DNA of 64,000 bases from Novosphingobium kaempferiae (GCF_021227995.1 NZ_CP089301.1:4464001-4528000), one strand, 5' to 3'; positions 14,842 to 25,520 are shown, counted from the first letter of the stretch. The notes: a model not told the origin generated them from the letters alone. Program-made: numbers and translations.

Positions 14842-16956
14842 ATGGCCACTGCCCCCACCAAATCCCTGATCCCGCCGCAGCTGGGCCAGTTCATCGCCCG
14901 CCTCGGGCCGGGGCGCGATCTTGCGCTGGCGCTGGGTGTAGGCGCGATCATCGCCATGCTCATCCTGCCGATGCCGGCGTGGATGCTCGATATGGGGCTG
15001 GCGCTGTCGATCACGGCATCCGTCCTCATCCTGATGACGGCGCTGTTCATCGAGAAGCCGCTCCAGCTCTCCAGCTTCCCGACGATCCTGCTGATCACCA
15101 CGATGCTGCGGCTGGGCCTCAACCTCGCCTCCACGCGCCTGATCCTCGGCCACGGGCACGAGGGGCATACGGCGGCGGGCGGCGTGATCGCGGCCTTCGG
15201 CGAGTTCCTGATGGGCGGCGAGACCGTCATCGGCCTCACCATCTTCGCGATCCTCATCGTCATCAACTTCGTGGTCATCACCAAGGGCGCGGGCCGCATC
15301 GCCGAAGTGGCGGCGCGGTTCAGCCTCGATGCGATGCCCGGCAAGCAGATGGCGATCGACGCCGACCTCAATGCCGGCACCATCACCGAGGAACAGGCCC
15401 GCGAGCGCCGCTCCGAGATCGAGCAGGAGAGCGGCTTCTACGGCGCGATGGACGGCGCCTCGAAGTTCGTGAAGGGCGATGCGGTCGCCGCGCTTCTCAT
15501 CACCGGAATCAACATCTTCGTCGGCCTGATCGTCGGCGTCGTGATCCATGGCGTGCCGTTCGGGCAGGCCTTCACGACCTACACTATCCTGACGGTGGGC
15601 GACGGCCTCGTCAGCCAGATCCCCGCGCTGATCGTCTCGACGGCGGCGGGCCTGCTCGTCTCCAAGGGCGGCGTCGTCGGCAAGACGGGTGCAGCGCTGG
15701 GCGACCAGTTGGGCCGCTATCCCAAGGCGTTCGGCATTGCGGGTGCCCTGATGGGGATGCTGGCGCTGATGCCGGGCCTGCCGTTCCTGCCCTTCGCGCT
15801 GCTCGGCGCGCTGTGCGGCTGGCTGGCCTGGACGATGACGAAGAAGGCCGAGAGCGCCGAGGCCGCAGCGCGGATCGAGGAAGCCGCCGCCCGCCAGCGC
15901 GCCAGCGCCGCGCAGACCGAGGAGCCGATCTCCCGCACGCTGGCGATGGACGCGCTGCGCATCGAGCTGGGCTATGGCCTGCTGCCCCTCATCAACGACG
16001 CCAGCGCCGAGCCGCGCCTCGACGATCAGGTCCGCGCGCTGCGGCGGCAGATGGCGATCGACTACGGCTTCGTGCTGCCTTCGGTTCGCATCCTCGACAA
16101 CATGGCGCTCCAGCCCAACGAATACGTCGTCTTCGTGCGCGAGACCGAGATCGCGCGCGGAGAACTGCGCATCGGCAAGCTGCTCGTCATCAACGCGGCG
16201 GGTGGCGACACCGGGCTGCGCGGCGAAGTCACGCAGGAGCCGGTGTTCAAGCTGCCCGCGCTGTGGATCGAGCGCGAGATGCGGCAGGAGGCGGGCTTCC
16301 GTGGCCTGACCGTGGTCGACTGCGGCACCGTCGTCACCACCCACCTGACCGAGATCGTCAAGGACAACATCGCCGACCTGCTCTCCTACAGCGAGACGCA
16401 GAAGCTGCTGGACGAGGTCCACAAGGATTCGGCCAAGCTGATCGCCGACATCGTGCCCGCGCGCATCTCGATCTCGGGCATCCAGCGGGTGCTCCAGAAC
16501 CTGCTGTCCGAGGGCGTCTCGATCCGTGACCTGCCGACGATCCTCGAAGGCGTGGCCGAGGCGAGCGCGGTCACCGCCAACCTCACGCAAGTGACCGAGC
16601 ATGTGCGCGCGCGGCTTGCCCGGCAGATCTCGGCGCAGCACACGCTCGACGGCACCATCCCCATCGTGGCGCTCGGCCCGGTGTGGGACGAGGCGTTTTC
16701 CGAGGCGATCATCGGGCAGGGCGACGACCGCCACCTCGCCATGGCCCCCTCTCAGTTGCAGGCCTTCATCGGCGCGGTGCGTGAGACTTATGACCGCCTC
16801 GCCGCGCAGGGCGAGATCCCGTGCCTGCTGACGAGTCCGTCGCTGCGCCCCTTCGTGCGCTCGATCATCGAGCGCGTGCGCCCGGCGACGGTGGTGCTCT
16901 CCCAGAACGAAGTCCACCCGCGCGCGCGTCTGCGCAGCCTCGGCATGATCGGGTGA
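14842..16956 (+). CDS. flhA: Flagellar export gate protein FlhA
   Basis: The protein is 704 residues. The N-terminal half carries about eight membrane helices with the FHIPEP-family signature (LQLSSFPTILLITTMLRLGLN, about residues 73-93; RIAEVAARFSLDAMPGKQMAID, about 153-174). The cytoplasmic C-terminal half (about 360-704) forms the chaperone-docking nonamer domain (GYGLLPLIND, RDLPTILEGVAEAS). FlhA is the essential export-gate subunit for rod, hook and filament proteins. No clear ribosome binding site precedes the ATG, and a palindromic repeat lies just upstream, so expression may depend on read-through from the fliN/flbD-like unit. Confidence 0.97.
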   Translation: MATAPTKSLIPPQLGQFIARLGPGRDLALALGVGAIIAMLILPMPAWMLDMGLALSITASVLILMTALFIEKPLQLSSFPTILLITTMLRLGLNLASTRLILGHGHEGHTAAGGVIAAFGEFLMGGETVIGLTIFAILIVINFVVITKGAGRIAEVAARFSLDAMPGKQMAIDADLNAGTITEEQARERRSEIEQESGFYGAMDGASKFVKGDAVAALLITGINIFVGLIVGVVIHGVPFGQAFTTYTILTVGDGLVSQIPALIVSTAAGLLVSKGGVVGKTGAALGDQLGRYPKAFGIAGALMGMLALMPGLPFLPFALLGALCGWLAWTMTKKAESAEAAARIEEAAARQRASAAQTEEPISRTLAMDALRIELGYGLLPLINDASAEPRLDDQVRALRRQMAIDYGFVLPSVRILDNMALQPNEYVVFVRETEIARGELRIGKLLVINAAGGDTGLRGEVTQEPVFKLPALWIEREMRQEAGFRGLTVVDCGTVVTTHLTEIVKDNIADLLSYSETQKLLDEVHKDSAKLIADIVPARISISGIQRVLQNLLSEGVSIRDLPTILEGVAEASAVTANLTQVTEHVRARLARQISAQHTLDGTIPIVALGPVWDEAFSEAIIGQGDDRHLAMAPSQLQAFIGAVRETYDRLAAQGEIPCLLTSPSLRPFVRSIIERVRPATVVLSQNEVHPRARLRSLGMIG

Positions 16957-17014
16957 GAGCGAGCGATCTGCGCTGCCGCGACCGCATTAGGCACCGCCGC
17001 TCTATGATGGAACG

Positions 17015-18565
17015 ATGGCCGTTCCCCGCATGCCTCCATTCCCGCTGACGGCCGCGCCTCTGGGCGATACGGCATCGGTTGCGCGCGCGGCTGCCGGAGG
17101 TGAGGCTCAGGGCGATTTCCTGGCGGCGCTCGCGGGACTGGGCTTGCCCGAGGTGGCGGCTCAGTCCGTGCCCGCCAGCCGTCCGGTGATGACGCCTTCG
17201 TTGCCGCGCGATGCGCTGGCCGGAGTGCCGACGCCGGGAGCCGAAGTTGCGCCGCCGCCGGTTGCGCCCGTCGCGCCCGCGCCGTCGAAAACGGACGCCA
17301 TGGTGCCCGAGAAGCCGGTTGCCCCTTCACCGGTCGTTCCGGTGGAGGCCGCCGTGGCTCCGCCCGAGGCTGCGCTGGTCATCGCTCCATTCACCGATCC
17401 CGAGTTGCCGCCTCCGACATCGTTGGAAGTCGAAACCGAAGTTGACGCTGAAACCGCGAGCCCAGCGGACTCCACTCCGCAATTGGTGGCGATAGCGAAG
17501 CCCAAGCTCGCGGCAACCGATCCGGCATCGGTTCAGCCGACAGCGTTGCCGAACCCCACCCCGGCTGCGCCGCAGCCGTCCGCGCAAGGTCCGGCACCTG
17601 CTCAGGCCGCGCCGGGGCAGGCCCAGATACCGCAGCCGATCGCCGAGATCGCCGTCACTACGCGTGACGAACGCAGCCCAGGGCAACCGTTGAAGCGCAA
17701 GGAGGCCACCGTCAGGACGGCTGGCGACATTACGGCGGCACCGCTCGACCCGGCCGCTGCCCTCGATACGGTGCCTGCGCCGGACATCGCCGTTGCTCCC
17801 GCCATCGCCGTCGCCCTCACGCCTGCTGCGCCCAAGGTCACAGCTTCAATGTCCGACGGCGGGAGTGCAGAGCCCGCGGGCCGGACGACGACGGCTCACG
17901 CTGCGCCCGACATTGCAGCGTCTCCCAGACATTCCGTCGACCATGCGGCCACGGCTTCGCGCGGCGACCTCCCTGCTCCGGCAACGCCCGATCCAGTCGC
18001 CGTCGCCGAGCCGCGTGTCGCCGCGCCGATCTTCTCGCAGACGCTGGATGCCGCCATCGCGCGCCACGCCGCTCCGCCCTATCCGCCAGCGCAGGTCGAA
18101 CCCGCGACTGCCACGGTGGCGCTGCGTGAGGGACGGTTCGGCACGGACGTCGGCGTGGCCATCGCCCGCGCACTCGACAGTGGGCCGGAAGGTATGCGCG
18201 AGGCGCTGCTGATCCGGCTCGATCCGCATCACATGGGCCGCGTGGACGTGCGGATGTCGTTCGACGATGACGGCACCCTGCGCGCGGTCGTCTCGGCCGA
18301 CAGCCCTGCCGCGCTCGACATGCTGCGGCGCGAGAGCGCGCAGCTAGACCGGTCGCTGGCCGATGCGGGCGTGCGGTCCGACGCGCAGTCGCTGCGCTTC
18401 GATGCAGGCGGCAACGGCGCGGGCGGGCAGCATCGTCACGGCGCGCGTCCGCAGCTTCCCATGCCGCAGTCCGGCGGCGCAGACGGGTTCGTCGGCGCGC
18501 TGGACGGCGGCCATTCCGACTATCGGTCGCTGCGCGGCAGCGGCCACATCGACCTCATGGCATAA
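17015..18565 (+). CDS. fliK: Flagellar hook-length control protein FliK
   Basis: The protein is 516 residues. The first 350 residues are low-complexity, rich in Ala, Pro and Val, as expected for the flexible ruler part. The C-terminal Flg_hook domain is at about 370-465 (TDVGVAIARALDSG, EALLIRLDPHHMGRVDVRMSFDDDG in pattern, LDMLRRESAQLDRSLADAGVR). FliK is exported during hook growth and switches the export gate to filament substrates. Its place directly before flgD supports the call; the low-complexity part would not identify it alone. Confidence 0.9.
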   Translation: MAVPRMPPFPLTAAPLGDTASVARAAAGGEAQGDFLAALAGLGLPEVAAQSVPASRPVMTPSLPRDALAGVPTPGAEVAPPPVAPVAPAPSKTDAMVPEKPVAPSPVVPVEAAVAPPEAALVIAPFTDPELPPPTSLEVETEVDAETASPADSTPQLVAIAKPKLAATDPASVQPTALPNPTPAAPQPSAQGPAPAQAAPGQAQIPQPIAEIAVTTRDERSPGQPLKRKEATVRTAGDITAAPLDPAAALDTVPAPDIAVAPAIAVALTPAAPKVTASMSDGGSAEPAGRTTTAHAAPDIAASPRHSVDHAATASRGDLPAPATPDPVAVAEPRVAAPIFSQTLDAAIARHAAPPYPPAQVEPATATVALREGRFGTDVGVAIARALDSGPEGMREALLIRLDPHHMGRVDVRMSFDDDGTLRAVVSADSPAALDMLRRESAQLDRSLADAGVRSDAQSLRFDAGGNGAGGQHRHGARPQLPMPQSGGADGFVGALDGGHSDYRSLRGSGHIDLMA

Positions 18566-18577
18566 GGCAGCAGCACA

Positions 18578-19261
18578 ATGACCACGGTTACCGACACCGC
18601 CGCGACCACCGGCACGGGGACTGGCTCCACGGCAGCGCCCAATGCCGGGCTGCTCACCGACTACAACCTGTTCCTCAAGCTGCTGACCACGCAGATGATG
18701 CATCAGGATCCGCTCGATCCGATGGACACCTCGGAGTACACGCAGCAGCTGGTGCAGTATTCGCAGGTGGAACAGTCGATCCAGCAGACCGGCAAGCTGG
18801 ACGACATCCTCAGCCAGCTCCTTTCGCAGCAGATGGCGCAGGCGTCGAGCTACATCGGCCGCGAGGCGCGCTTCGATTCACCGGTTGCGGGGCTGGGCGA
18901 CAGTCCGGCGAAATGGACCTACTACGTCGATGGTACGCCCGCCTCGGTCACCGCGACGGTCAAGGACGCGCTTGGCGGCACCGTTGCGACGGTCAAGCTC
19001 CAGCCCGATGCGCAGGGTTCCTATACCTGGGACGGCACGATGTCGGACGGGACCAAGGCCAAGCCGGGGGCCTACACGCTGTCGGTCGTGGCTGCCGACG
19101 CCAATGGCGCGACGCTCGACACCACGATCAACTCGGTGGGCGTGGTGGACGACGTGGTGACCGACGGGACCAGCATCATGCTGGGCGTCAACGGCATCCG
19201 TCTCTCCGCGACCGGCCTCGTCGCGCTGACCGCGCCGAAGCCGACCGAAACGGCGGACTGA
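18578..19261 (+). CDS. flgD: Flagellar hook capping protein FlgD
   Basis: The protein is 227 residues. The conserved N-terminal segment is LLTDYNLFLKLLTTQMMHQDPLDPMD (residues about 22-47, split here only for recognition), followed by YTQQLVQYSQVEQ. The C-terminal half has the beta-sandwich FlgD domains (ATVKLQPDAQGSYTWDGTM, KPGAYTLSVVAADANG). FlgD caps the growing hook and is discarded at completion. It starts 12 bases after fliK, giving a fliK-flgD unit; flgE, the usual third member, does not follow here. It is convergent with the small gene at 19262. Confidence 0.95.
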   Translation: MTTVTDTAATTGTGTGSTAAPNAGLLTDYNLFLKLLTTQMMHQDPLDPMDTSEYTQQLVQYSQVEQSIQQTGKLDDILSQLLSQQMAQASSYIGREARFDSPVAGLGDSPAKWTYYVDGTPASVTATVKDALGGTVATVKLQPDAQGSYTWDGTMSDGTKAKPGAYTLSVVAADANGATLDTTINSVGVVDDVVTDGTSIMLGVNGIRLSATGLVALTAPKPTETAD

Positions 19262-19633
19262 TCAGCCTTCGTCGAGGGCGTCGCTGGGCTCGCGCGCGGC
19301 GCGGGCCGCGAGGCCCGGCAGGTCGGCGGCGTGAAGCGCGGTGTCGAGGCGGGTGCAGCCGGGCAGGCGCTCGGGCAGTGCGAGCAGCATCAGGCAGTCG
19401 CTGACCGAGGGATCCTCGACCGGGCCGATGAGGTCTTCCACCTCGTCCTGACTCATGCCGGACTGGCGGCAGCGCAAGGCAGCCGCGTGCCATAGCTGGG
19501 TCGGTGAATCGACCCGCAGCCTGAGCGAAAACCAGTATTCCTGCTGCGTCCCCGGAGCCTGAACCTCGCCGGTCGTGACCCCCGGGGCCGGGGCATTGCC
19601 GTTGCCCAGACCCCAACATGAATTATCCGCCAT
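19262..19633 (-). CDS. Hypothetical protein of unknown family
   Basis: This is a 123-residue acidic cytosolic-looking protein starting MADNSCWGLG at 19633, where GAGAG lies 5 bases upstream. The longer frame to 19702 adds a poor N-terminus. A DEVEDLIGPVEDPSVSDCLMLL segment and a block of Leu and Ala near the C-terminus suggest a small folded helical domain. No catalytic or binding motif is recognisable. It is transcribed toward flgD, with no overlap. Confidence 0.5.
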   Translation of the reverse strand: MADNSCWGLGNGNAPAPGVTTGEVQAPGTQQEYWFSLRLRVDSPTQLWHAAALRCRQSGMSQDEVEDLIGPVEDPSVSDCLMLLALPERLPGCTRLDTALHAADLPGLAARAAREPSDALDEG

Positions 19634-19954
19634 TCGCACTCTCAAGTACTTCAGACCGACGTACCGCAGTCCGTTGCCCCCGGACCCGAGAACCCTGGTC
19701 AAACCCCCGTGCGTAAAATGATGACCTGAATATTCATCAATCGACCCACGGGTTTCTATCTATACGAGCGGTGCGGGCGCGAAAGCGGGCCAGAGCAACA
19801 ATACGTTGATAACAGGGGCGAGATGGCTTCGGTTCGGCGCTAATCGACGAGGCGTTGCGCGCAGGCCGCAGGAAACCGTGGGCGGCCATTGCACACGATT
19901 ACAAACTTTTCAGCGGCGAGGGCTTGCAAGCCAACCGGGCATATGCCGGGCGCG
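19634..19954. other. Intergenic region without a recognisable gene
   Basis: About 320 bases with short chance frames only. The part at 19730-19830 is relatively AT-rich and should contain the promoter for the minus-strand hypothetical gene. Confidence 0.45.
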
Positions 19955-19993
19955 CAAAAATAAGGGGCCGCGATCCGGGTGGATCGCGGCCCC
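19955..19993 (-). terminator. Strong intrinsic terminator of the MFS transporter gene
   Basis: A perfect 13-bp stem (GGGGCCGCGATCC and complement) with a 4-base loop is followed on the minus strand by TTATTTTT. It lies 24 bases past the transporter stop codon. Confidence 0.9.
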
Positions 19994-20016
19994 TTTCGTT
20001 TTCGGTTTGCCGAGCC

Positions 20017-21330
20017 TCAGCGGCTGGCGAGTTCCTTGTTGAGCCACAGGGCCAGCAGCGTGGCGAGCGCGCCCGAGAGCAGGTAACCGCCCGAGGCGAT
20101 CAGGCCGAAGTTGGTTGAAAGCAGCAGCGCCGCCAGCGGGGCGAAGCCGGCGCCGAACAGCCAGGCAAGGTCGCTGGTGAGAGCCGAACCGGTGTAGCGG
20201 TGGTCGGTCGGGAAGGCCGAGGCGACGACGCCCGAGGACTGGCCGAACGACAGGCCGAGCAGGATGAAGCCGCCGATCATGAACACCAGCTCGCCTGCGG
20301 TGCCGCCATCGAGCAACTGCGGGGCGAAGCCGCTGAACACGGCGATGCCGACGGCGCAGGTGCCGAGCAGCGTGCGGCGGCCGTAGCGATCGGCGAGGCG
20401 GCCCGAGAGCAGCACCGCGACGAGACCGAAGACGGCGGCCAGCACTTCGATCAGCAGGAAGCGCGTGGGCGCTTCCTTGGTGAACAGGAACACCCACGAG
20501 AGCGGGAACACGGTGACCATGTGGAACATCGCGAAGCTGGCGAGCGGCGCGAAGGCGCCGATCAGCACGGTGCGGCCTTCCTTGCTGACGGTGCCCATGA
20601 CGCTGACCGGCTGCAGGTCGCGGCTTTCGAACAGGGTCTGGAATTCCTCGGTCACGACGATGCGCAGACGGGCGAAGAGCGCGACCACGTTGATGGCGAG
20701 CGCCACGAAGAACGGATAGCGCCAGCCCCAGTCGAGGAAGTCGGCGGCGGGCAGCGTCGCGATCATGTAGGCGAACAGCGCGCTGGCGACGATGAGGCCG
20801 AACGGTGCGCCGAGCTGGGGGACCATCGCCCACCAGCCACGGCGGTTCTCCGGGGCATTGAGCGCGAGGAGCGAGGCGAGGCCGTCCCAGGTGCCGCCGA
20901 GCGCGAAGCCCTGCGCGATGCGGAAGATCGCGAGCAGCCAGATCGCCGTCGCACCCATCGACTCATAGGTCGGCAGGAAGGCGATCGCGGCGGTCGAGCC
21001 GCCGAGGCCGAACAGCGCGATCGTCAGCTTGACGCCGCGGCCGTAGGCGCGGTCGAGCGCCATGAAGAACAGCGAGCCGAACGGACGCGCGATGAAGGCC
21101 AGAGCGAAGATCGCGAAGGAATAGAGCGTCCCCGTCAGCGGATCGACGAAGGGGAAGAACAACTTCGGGAACACCAGCACCGAGGCGATGGCGTAGACGA
21201 AGAAGTCGAAGAACTCAGACGTGCGGCCGATAATCACGCCAATCGCGATCTCGCTGGGCGAAATCGCGTGGTGCGGCTTGAACGTCGGCAGGCCGAGTTC
21301 CTCGCGGGTCGGTGTGCTTGTGGTGCTCAT
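20017..21330 (-). CDS. MFS transporter, metabolite:H+ symporter (MHS) type
   Basis: The protein is 437 residues with 12 predicted membrane helices. Typical MHS features are visible: IGRTSEFFDFFVYAIAS in the first helix region, the loop FIARPFGSLFF...DRAYGRG (MFS motif A region) and GFALGGTWDGLASLLALNAPENRRGWWA in TM4-5, plus GRLADRYGRR for the second half. The substrate cannot be told from sequence; relatives carry organic acids, osmolytes or aromatic compounds. It is monocistronic with its own terminator and is transcribed divergently from cyoA, so a shared upstream region of 192 bases could regulate both. Confidence 0.88.
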   Translation of the reverse strand: MSTTSTPTREELGLPTFKPHHAISPSEIAIGVIIGRTSEFFDFFVYAIASVLVFPKLFFPFVDPLTGTLYSFAIFALAFIARPFGSLFFMALDRAYGRGVKLTIALFGLGGSTAAIAFLPTYESMGATAIWLLAIFRIAQGFALGGTWDGLASLLALNAPENRRGWWAMVPQLGAPFGLIVASALFAYMIATLPAADFLDWGWRYPFFVALAINVVALFARLRIVVTEEFQTLFESRDLQPVSVMGTVSKEGRTVLIGAFAPLASFAMFHMVTVFPLSWVFLFTKEAPTRFLLIEVLAAVFGLVAVLLSGRLADRYGRRTLLGTCAVGIAVFSGFAPQLLDGGTAGELVFMIGGFILLGLSFGQSSGVVASAFPTDHRYTGSALTSDLAWLFGAGFAPLAALLLSTNFGLIASGGYLLSGALATLLALWLNKELASR

Positions 21331-21522
21331 CTGGCGTCTCGCGGCCTTTGTCTGGTATTAACACACGAATTGGCGGAAGTCTTCCGCTCGTCCGCGCGAA
21401 TCGCGCCGGCGCGGCGAACGCACGGCTTCTCAATTGCGGCCCTATCGTCATTGCCGGGCGCGAAGGGGATTGGACAAAATGTCCTATGTTCGCAAACTCG
21501 CAGCAGGACTAGGCGACGCGCC

Positions 21523-22857
21523 ATGCACCCGTCCGAGTCACGCCTGAACCCGCCCGGCCGCCGTCGCCCTGCTGCGATGCGCCCCCGGGCCCTGCGTCTC
21601 CTGACAGCCTCCGGGCTGCTCGCATTGTTGCCTGGTTGCAATATGCTTGTGATGAATCCGGCAGGAGACGTCGCCAGGCAGCAGAGCGACCTGGTGATCG
21701 TGGCGACGCTTCTCATGCTGCTGATCGTCATCCCGGTCATGGCGGCGATCGTGATCTTCGCGTGGCGATACCGCGCGTCGAACACCGAGGCGACCTACGA
21801 GCCGGACTGGGATCACTCCACCCAGCTCGAACTGATGATCTGGGCGGCGCCGCTGCTCATCATCATCTGTCTCGGCGCGGTAACCTGGACGAGCACCCAC
21901 CTGCTCGATCCCTACCGCACCATCGGCCGGATCGACGAGAAGACCCAGGTCCGTGCGGACGTGAAGCCGCTTGAGGTCGAAGTCGTCGCGCTCGACTGGA
22001 AGTGGCTGTTCATCTACCCCGAGCAGGGCATCGCCACGGTCAACGAACTGGTCGTGCCGACCGGTCGCCCGCTCAGCTTCCGCATCACCGCGTCGAGCGT
22101 GATGAACTCCTTCTACGTCCCCGCCATGGCCGGTCAGGTCTACGCGATGCCGGGCATGGAGACGCGCCTGCACGCGGTCATGAACTCGAACGTCGAGTCC
22201 GTGGGTTTCTCGGCCAACTACTCGGGCGCGGGCTTCTCCAGCATGCGCTTCAAGATGCGCTCGGTCACGGATGCGGACTTCGATAAGTGGATCGGCGACG
22301 TGAAGGCGTCCGGCGCCAAGACGCAGCCGGTCGGTCAGCAGGCCGATGCGCCGGTTCCGAGCGAAGCGCCTGTCGCGCCGCTCGGCGGCAACCTCGACCG
22401 CGCGGCCTACCTCGAACTCGAAAAGCCGAGCGAGAAGGTGCCCGCCATCCGCTACGCCAAGGTCGAGCCCAAGCTCTACGACGCCATCGTCAACATGTGC
22501 GTCGAGCCCGGCAAGATGTGCATGAGCGAAATGATGGCGATCGACGCGCGCGGCGGTCTCGGCAAGGCAGGCATCCGCAACGTCGCCATGCTAGCCTACG
22601 ACAAGCACGGTCGACAGGCCGCGGTCGAGGCCAGCGCCAACCCGAGCGAGGCGGTCCGCCGCGAACTCGCCTGGGTGCGCGCACTGTGCGAGCAGATGCC
22701 CGGCCAGGTCCGCGACGGCACCGTCAAGGCGCCGACCGACCTCCGCTCGCTGAACGGCGCCGGCATCGCCGCGCCGCAGTCGATCGGGTTCGGTGGTGAG
22801 GACGCTCCTGCGCCTGCCGCCAAGCCCGCTCACGTTTCCCTGATTTCCCGGAACTGA
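21523..22857 (+). CDS. cyoA: Cytochrome bo3-type ubiquinol oxidase subunit II (CyoA)
   Basis: The protein is 444 residues from ATG 21523 (ATG 21577 is also possible). It is a lipoprotein: the lipobox LLPGC follows a hydrophobic signal. Two membrane helices follow ([40 protein letters not shown]), then a periplasmic cupredoxin domain. The CuA ligands are missing; the region reads [14 protein letters not shown] as in E. coli CyoA, so electrons come from quinol and not from cytochrome c. A C-terminal extension of about 130 residues ([16 protein letters not shown]) carries extra cysteines, as I recall from other alphaproteobacterial CyoA proteins. First gene of cyoABCD. Confidence 0.94.
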   Translation: MHPSESRLNPPGRRRPAAMRPRALRLLTASGLLALLPGCNMLVMNPAGDVARQQSDLVIVATLLMLLIVIPVMAAIVIFAWRYRASNTEATYEPDWDHSTQLELMIWAAPLLIIICLGAVTWTSTHLLDPYRTIGRIDEKTQVRADVKPLEVEVVALDWKWLFIYPEQGIATVNELVVPTGRPLSFRITASSVMNSFYVPAMAGQVYAMPGMETRLHAVMNSNVESVGFSANYSGAGFSSMRFKMRSVTDADFDKWIGDVKASGAKTQPVGQQADAPVPSEAPVAPLGGNLDRAAYLELEKPSEKVPAIRYAKVEPKLYDAIVNMCVEPGKMCMSEMMAIDARGGLGKAGIRNVAMLAYDKHGRQAAVEASANPSEAVRRELAWVRALCEQMPGQVRDGTVKAPTDLRSLNGAGIAAPQSIGFGGEDAPAPAAKPAHVSLISRN

Positions 22858-22862
22858 CACTC

Positions 22863-24875
22863 ATGGCCATCGAAGCCGTAGACCATTCGCACTGGAGCCC
22901 ACTTCTGGGCCGCCTGTGGCTGGACGCCATCCCGCAGGAGCCGATCGTGCTCGCGACCTTCGCGGTCGTGGTGCTGGGCGGCATCGCGGTCGTGGGCGCG
23001 CTGACCTACTTCAAGCTCTGGGGGTATCTCTGGAACGAGTGGTTCACCAGCGTCGACCACAAGAAGATCGGCATCATGTACATGGTGCTCGGCCTCATCA
23101 TGCTCCTGCGCGGCTTCGCCGACGCGGTCATGATGCGCATCCAGCAGTCGATCGCGTTCAACGGGAACGACGGTTACCTGAACTCGCATCATTACGATCA
23201 GATCTTCACGGCGCACGGCGTCATCATGATCTTCTTCGTGGCGATGCCCTTCGTGACCGGCCTGATGAACTACATCGTGCCGCTGCAGATCGGCGCGCGT
23301 GACGTCAGCTTCCCGTTCCTGAACAACTTCAGCTTCTGGATGACGACGGCGGGCGCGGTGCTGGTCATGGCCTCGCTGTTCATCGGCGAGTTCGCGCAGA
23401 CCGGCTGGCTGGCCTATCCGCCGCTGTCCAACCTGGCGTACAGCCCATGGGTCGGCGTCGATTACTACATCTGGGCCTTGCAGATCGCAGGTGTCGGAAC
23501 CTTGCTATCGGGCGTCAACCTGGTCTGCACCATCGTCAAGATGCGCGCGCCCGGCATGACCATGATGCGCATGCCGGTGTTCACCTGGACCGCGCTCTGC
23601 ACCAACATCCTGATCGTCGCCGCCTTCCCGGTGCTGACGGCGGTGATGACGATGCTCACGGTCGATCGCTACCTCGGCTTCAACTTCTTCACCAACGACT
23701 TCGGCGGCTCGCCGATGATGTACGTGAACCTGATCTGGATCTGGGGTCACCCCGAGGTCTACATCCTCGTCCTGCCGCTGTTCGGCGTGTTCTCGGAAGT
23801 CACCTCGACCTTCACCGGCAAGCGCCTGTTCGGCTACTCGTCGATGGTCTACGCGACGCTGGTCATCACCATCCTGTCGTACCTCGTGTGGCTGCACCAC
23901 TTCTTCACGATGGGTTCGGGCGCGAGCGTCAACTCGTTCTTCGGGATCACCACCATGGTCATCTCGATCCCGACCGGCGCGAAGCTGTTCAACTGGCTGT
24001 TCACGATGTACCACGGCCGCATCCGCTACGAGCTGCCGATGATGTGGACCGTGGCGTTCATGCTGACCTTCACCGTGGGCGGCATGACCGGCGTTCTCCT
24101 TGCCGTGCCGCCGGCCGACTTCGTGCTCCACAACTCGCTGTTCCTGATCGCCCACTTCCACAACGTCATCATCGGCGGCGTGCTGTTCGGCATCTTCGCA
24201 GCGATCAACTACTGGTGGCCCAAGGCCTTCGGCTTCAAGCTCAACTCGTTCTGGGGCAAGGTCTCGTTCTGGTGCTGGGTGCCGGGCTTCTGGTTCGCCT
24301 TCATGCCGCTCTACATCCTCGGCCTGATGGGCGTCACCCGTCGCATGCGCGTGTTCGACGATCCGTCGCTGCAGATCTGGTTCATCATCGCCGCCTTCGG
24401 CGTCGCCATGATCGCAGCCGGCATCGGCGCCATGCTGGTCCAGTTCGGCGTGTCGATCTGGAAGCGCGAGGAACTGAAGGACGAAACGGGCGATCCGTGG
24501 AACGGCCGCACGCTGGAGTGGGCGACCTCGTCGCCTCCGCCGGAGTACAACTTCGCCTTCACGCCGATCGTCAACGACCTCGACGCCTGGGACGACATGA
24601 AGCGCTGCGGCGTGGAGCGTCCGACCTCCGGCTTCCGCCCGATCCACATGCCCAAGGGCACGGGAACCGGCGTGGTCCTCTCGGTGCTGTCGATCGCCCT
24701 CGGTTTCGCGATGATCTGGTACATCTGGTGGCTCGCGGCGGTGTCGTTCGTCGGCATCCTCGGCTACACGATCTTCCATACCTTCAACTACAAGCGGGAC
24801 TACCACATCCCCGTCGAGACGGTCGAAGCGACCGAGGCGGAACGCACCCGCCAGCTCGCCGCCGCGGGAGCCTGA
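22863..24875 (+). CDS. cyoB: Cytochrome bo3-type ubiquinol oxidase subunit I (CyoB)
   Basis: The protein is 670 residues, the normal CyoB length, with about 15 membrane helices. Heme-copper oxidase landmarks are visible: [11 protein letters not shown] (heme b ligand His), [14 protein letters not shown] (CuB ligand and the His-Tyr crosslink), the two adjacent CuB histidines in [10 protein letters not shown], and HFHNVIIGG (high-spin heme and low-spin heme ligands). It reduces oxygen to water and pumps protons at the inner membrane. It begins 5 bases after cyoA. Whether heme o or heme a fills the active site cannot be read directly, but see the SURF1 gene downstream. Confidence 0.97.
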   Translation: MAIEAVDHSHWSPLLGRLWLDAIPQEPIVLATFAVVVLGGIAVVGALTYFKLWGYLWNEWFTSVDHKKIGIMYMVLGLIMLLRGFADAVMMRIQQSIAFNGNDGYLNSHHYDQIFTAHGVIMIFFVAMPFVTGLMNYIVPLQIGARDVSFPFLNNFSFWMTTAGAVLVMASLFIGEFAQTGWLAYPPLSNLAYSPWVGVDYYIWALQIAGVGTLLSGVNLVCTIVKMRAPGMTMMRMPVFTWTALCTNILIVAAFPVLTAVMTMLTVDRYLGFNFFTNDFGGSPMMYVNLIWIWGHPEVYILVLPLFGVFSEVTSTFTGKRLFGYSSMVYATLVITILSYLVWLHHFFTMGSGASVNSFFGITTMVISIPTGAKLFNWLFTMYHGRIRYELPMMWTVAFMLTFTVGGMTGVLLAVPPADFVLHNSLFLIAHFHNVIIGGVLFGIFAAINYWWPKAFGFKLNSFWGKVSFWCWVPGFWFAFMPLYILGLMGVTRRMRVFDDPSLQIWFIIAAFGVAMIAAGIGAMLVQFGVSIWKREELKDETGDPWNGRTLEWATSSPPPEYNFAFTPIVNDLDAWDDMKRCGVERPTSGFRPIHMPKGTGTGVVLSVLSIALGFAMIWYIWWLAAVSFVGILGYTIFHTFNYKRDYHIPVETVEATEAERTRQLAAAGA

Positions 24876-24878
24876 GAC

Positions 24879-25520
24879 ATGACTGCCACGACCGCACCGA
24901 CGCACACTCTCGATCAGGCGCAGCTTCAGGCCGCGTTCTATGACCTGAACGAGCACGACCATCCCGAAGGCGGCAGCACCATGCTGGGCTTCTGGATCTA
25001 CCTGATGAGCGACTGCCTCATCTTCGCGATGCTGTTCGCGGCCTACGGCGTGCTGGGCGGAAGCCTGGCCGCCGGACCGGGCCCCAAGGATCTGTTCGAC
25101 CTGCCGCTGGTGGCGCTCAACACCGCCATGCTGCTGTTCTCGTCGATCACCTACGGCTTCGCGATGCTGGCGATGGAGAAGGGCAGCAAGAGCGGTACGC
25201 AGATCTGGTTGCTGGTGACGGCGGTGTTCGGTGGCGCGTTCCTGTTCATCGAACTCTACGAGTTCAGCCACCTGATCCACGAAGGCGCGACGCCGATGCG
25301 CTCGGGCTTCCTCACGGCGTTCTTCTCGCTGGTGGGCACGCACGGGCTTCACGTCACCTTCGGCCTGATCTGGCTGTTCACGCTGGTCGTGCAGGTCGGC
25401 GTCAAGGGCCTGATTCCGGCCAACAAGCGCCGCCTCATGTGCCTGTCGCTGTTCTGGCACTTCCTCGACGTCATCTGGATCGGCGTCTTCACCTTCGTCT
25501 ATCTGATGGGAATGCTCTGA
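24879..25520 (+). CDS. cyoC: Cytochrome bo3-type ubiquinol oxidase subunit III (CyoC)
   Basis: The protein is 213 residues with five membrane helices of the COX3 family, including LGFWIYLMSDCLIFAMLFAAY near the start, FLFIELYEFSHLI, FFSLVGTHGLHVTFGLIWL and LFWHFLDVIWIGVFTFVYLMG at the end. Subunit III stabilises the catalytic subunit. It starts 3 bases after cyoB and its stop overlaps the cyoD ATG (TGATG), so the operon is translationally coupled. Confidence 0.95.
   Translation: MTATTAPTHTLDQAQLQAAFYDLNEHDHPEGGSTMLGFWIYLMSDCLIFAMLFAAYGVLGGSLAAGPGPKDLFDLPLVALNTAMLLFSSITYGFAMLAMEKGSKSGTQIWLLVTAVFGGAFLFIELYEFSHLIHEGATPMRSGFLTAFFSLVGTHGLHVTFGLIWLFTLVVQVGVKGLIPANKRRLMCLSLFWHFLDVIWIGVFTFVYLMGML

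Noticed and set aside
14185..16917. 910-codon minus-strand frame opposite flhA
   Set aside because: Shadow of flhA; composition is Arg/His/Asp-rich with no recognisable domain.
2370..17014. Sigma-54 promoters for the flagellar genes
   Set aside because: I looked in the upstream regions for GG and GC separated by ten bases in a TGGCAC/TTGCA context and found no convincing case.
20200..21522. Extension of the cyoA frame far upstream, antisense to the MFS transporter
   Set aside because: The lipoprotein signal begins near 21523-21577; the upstream part is a shadow of the transporter gene.
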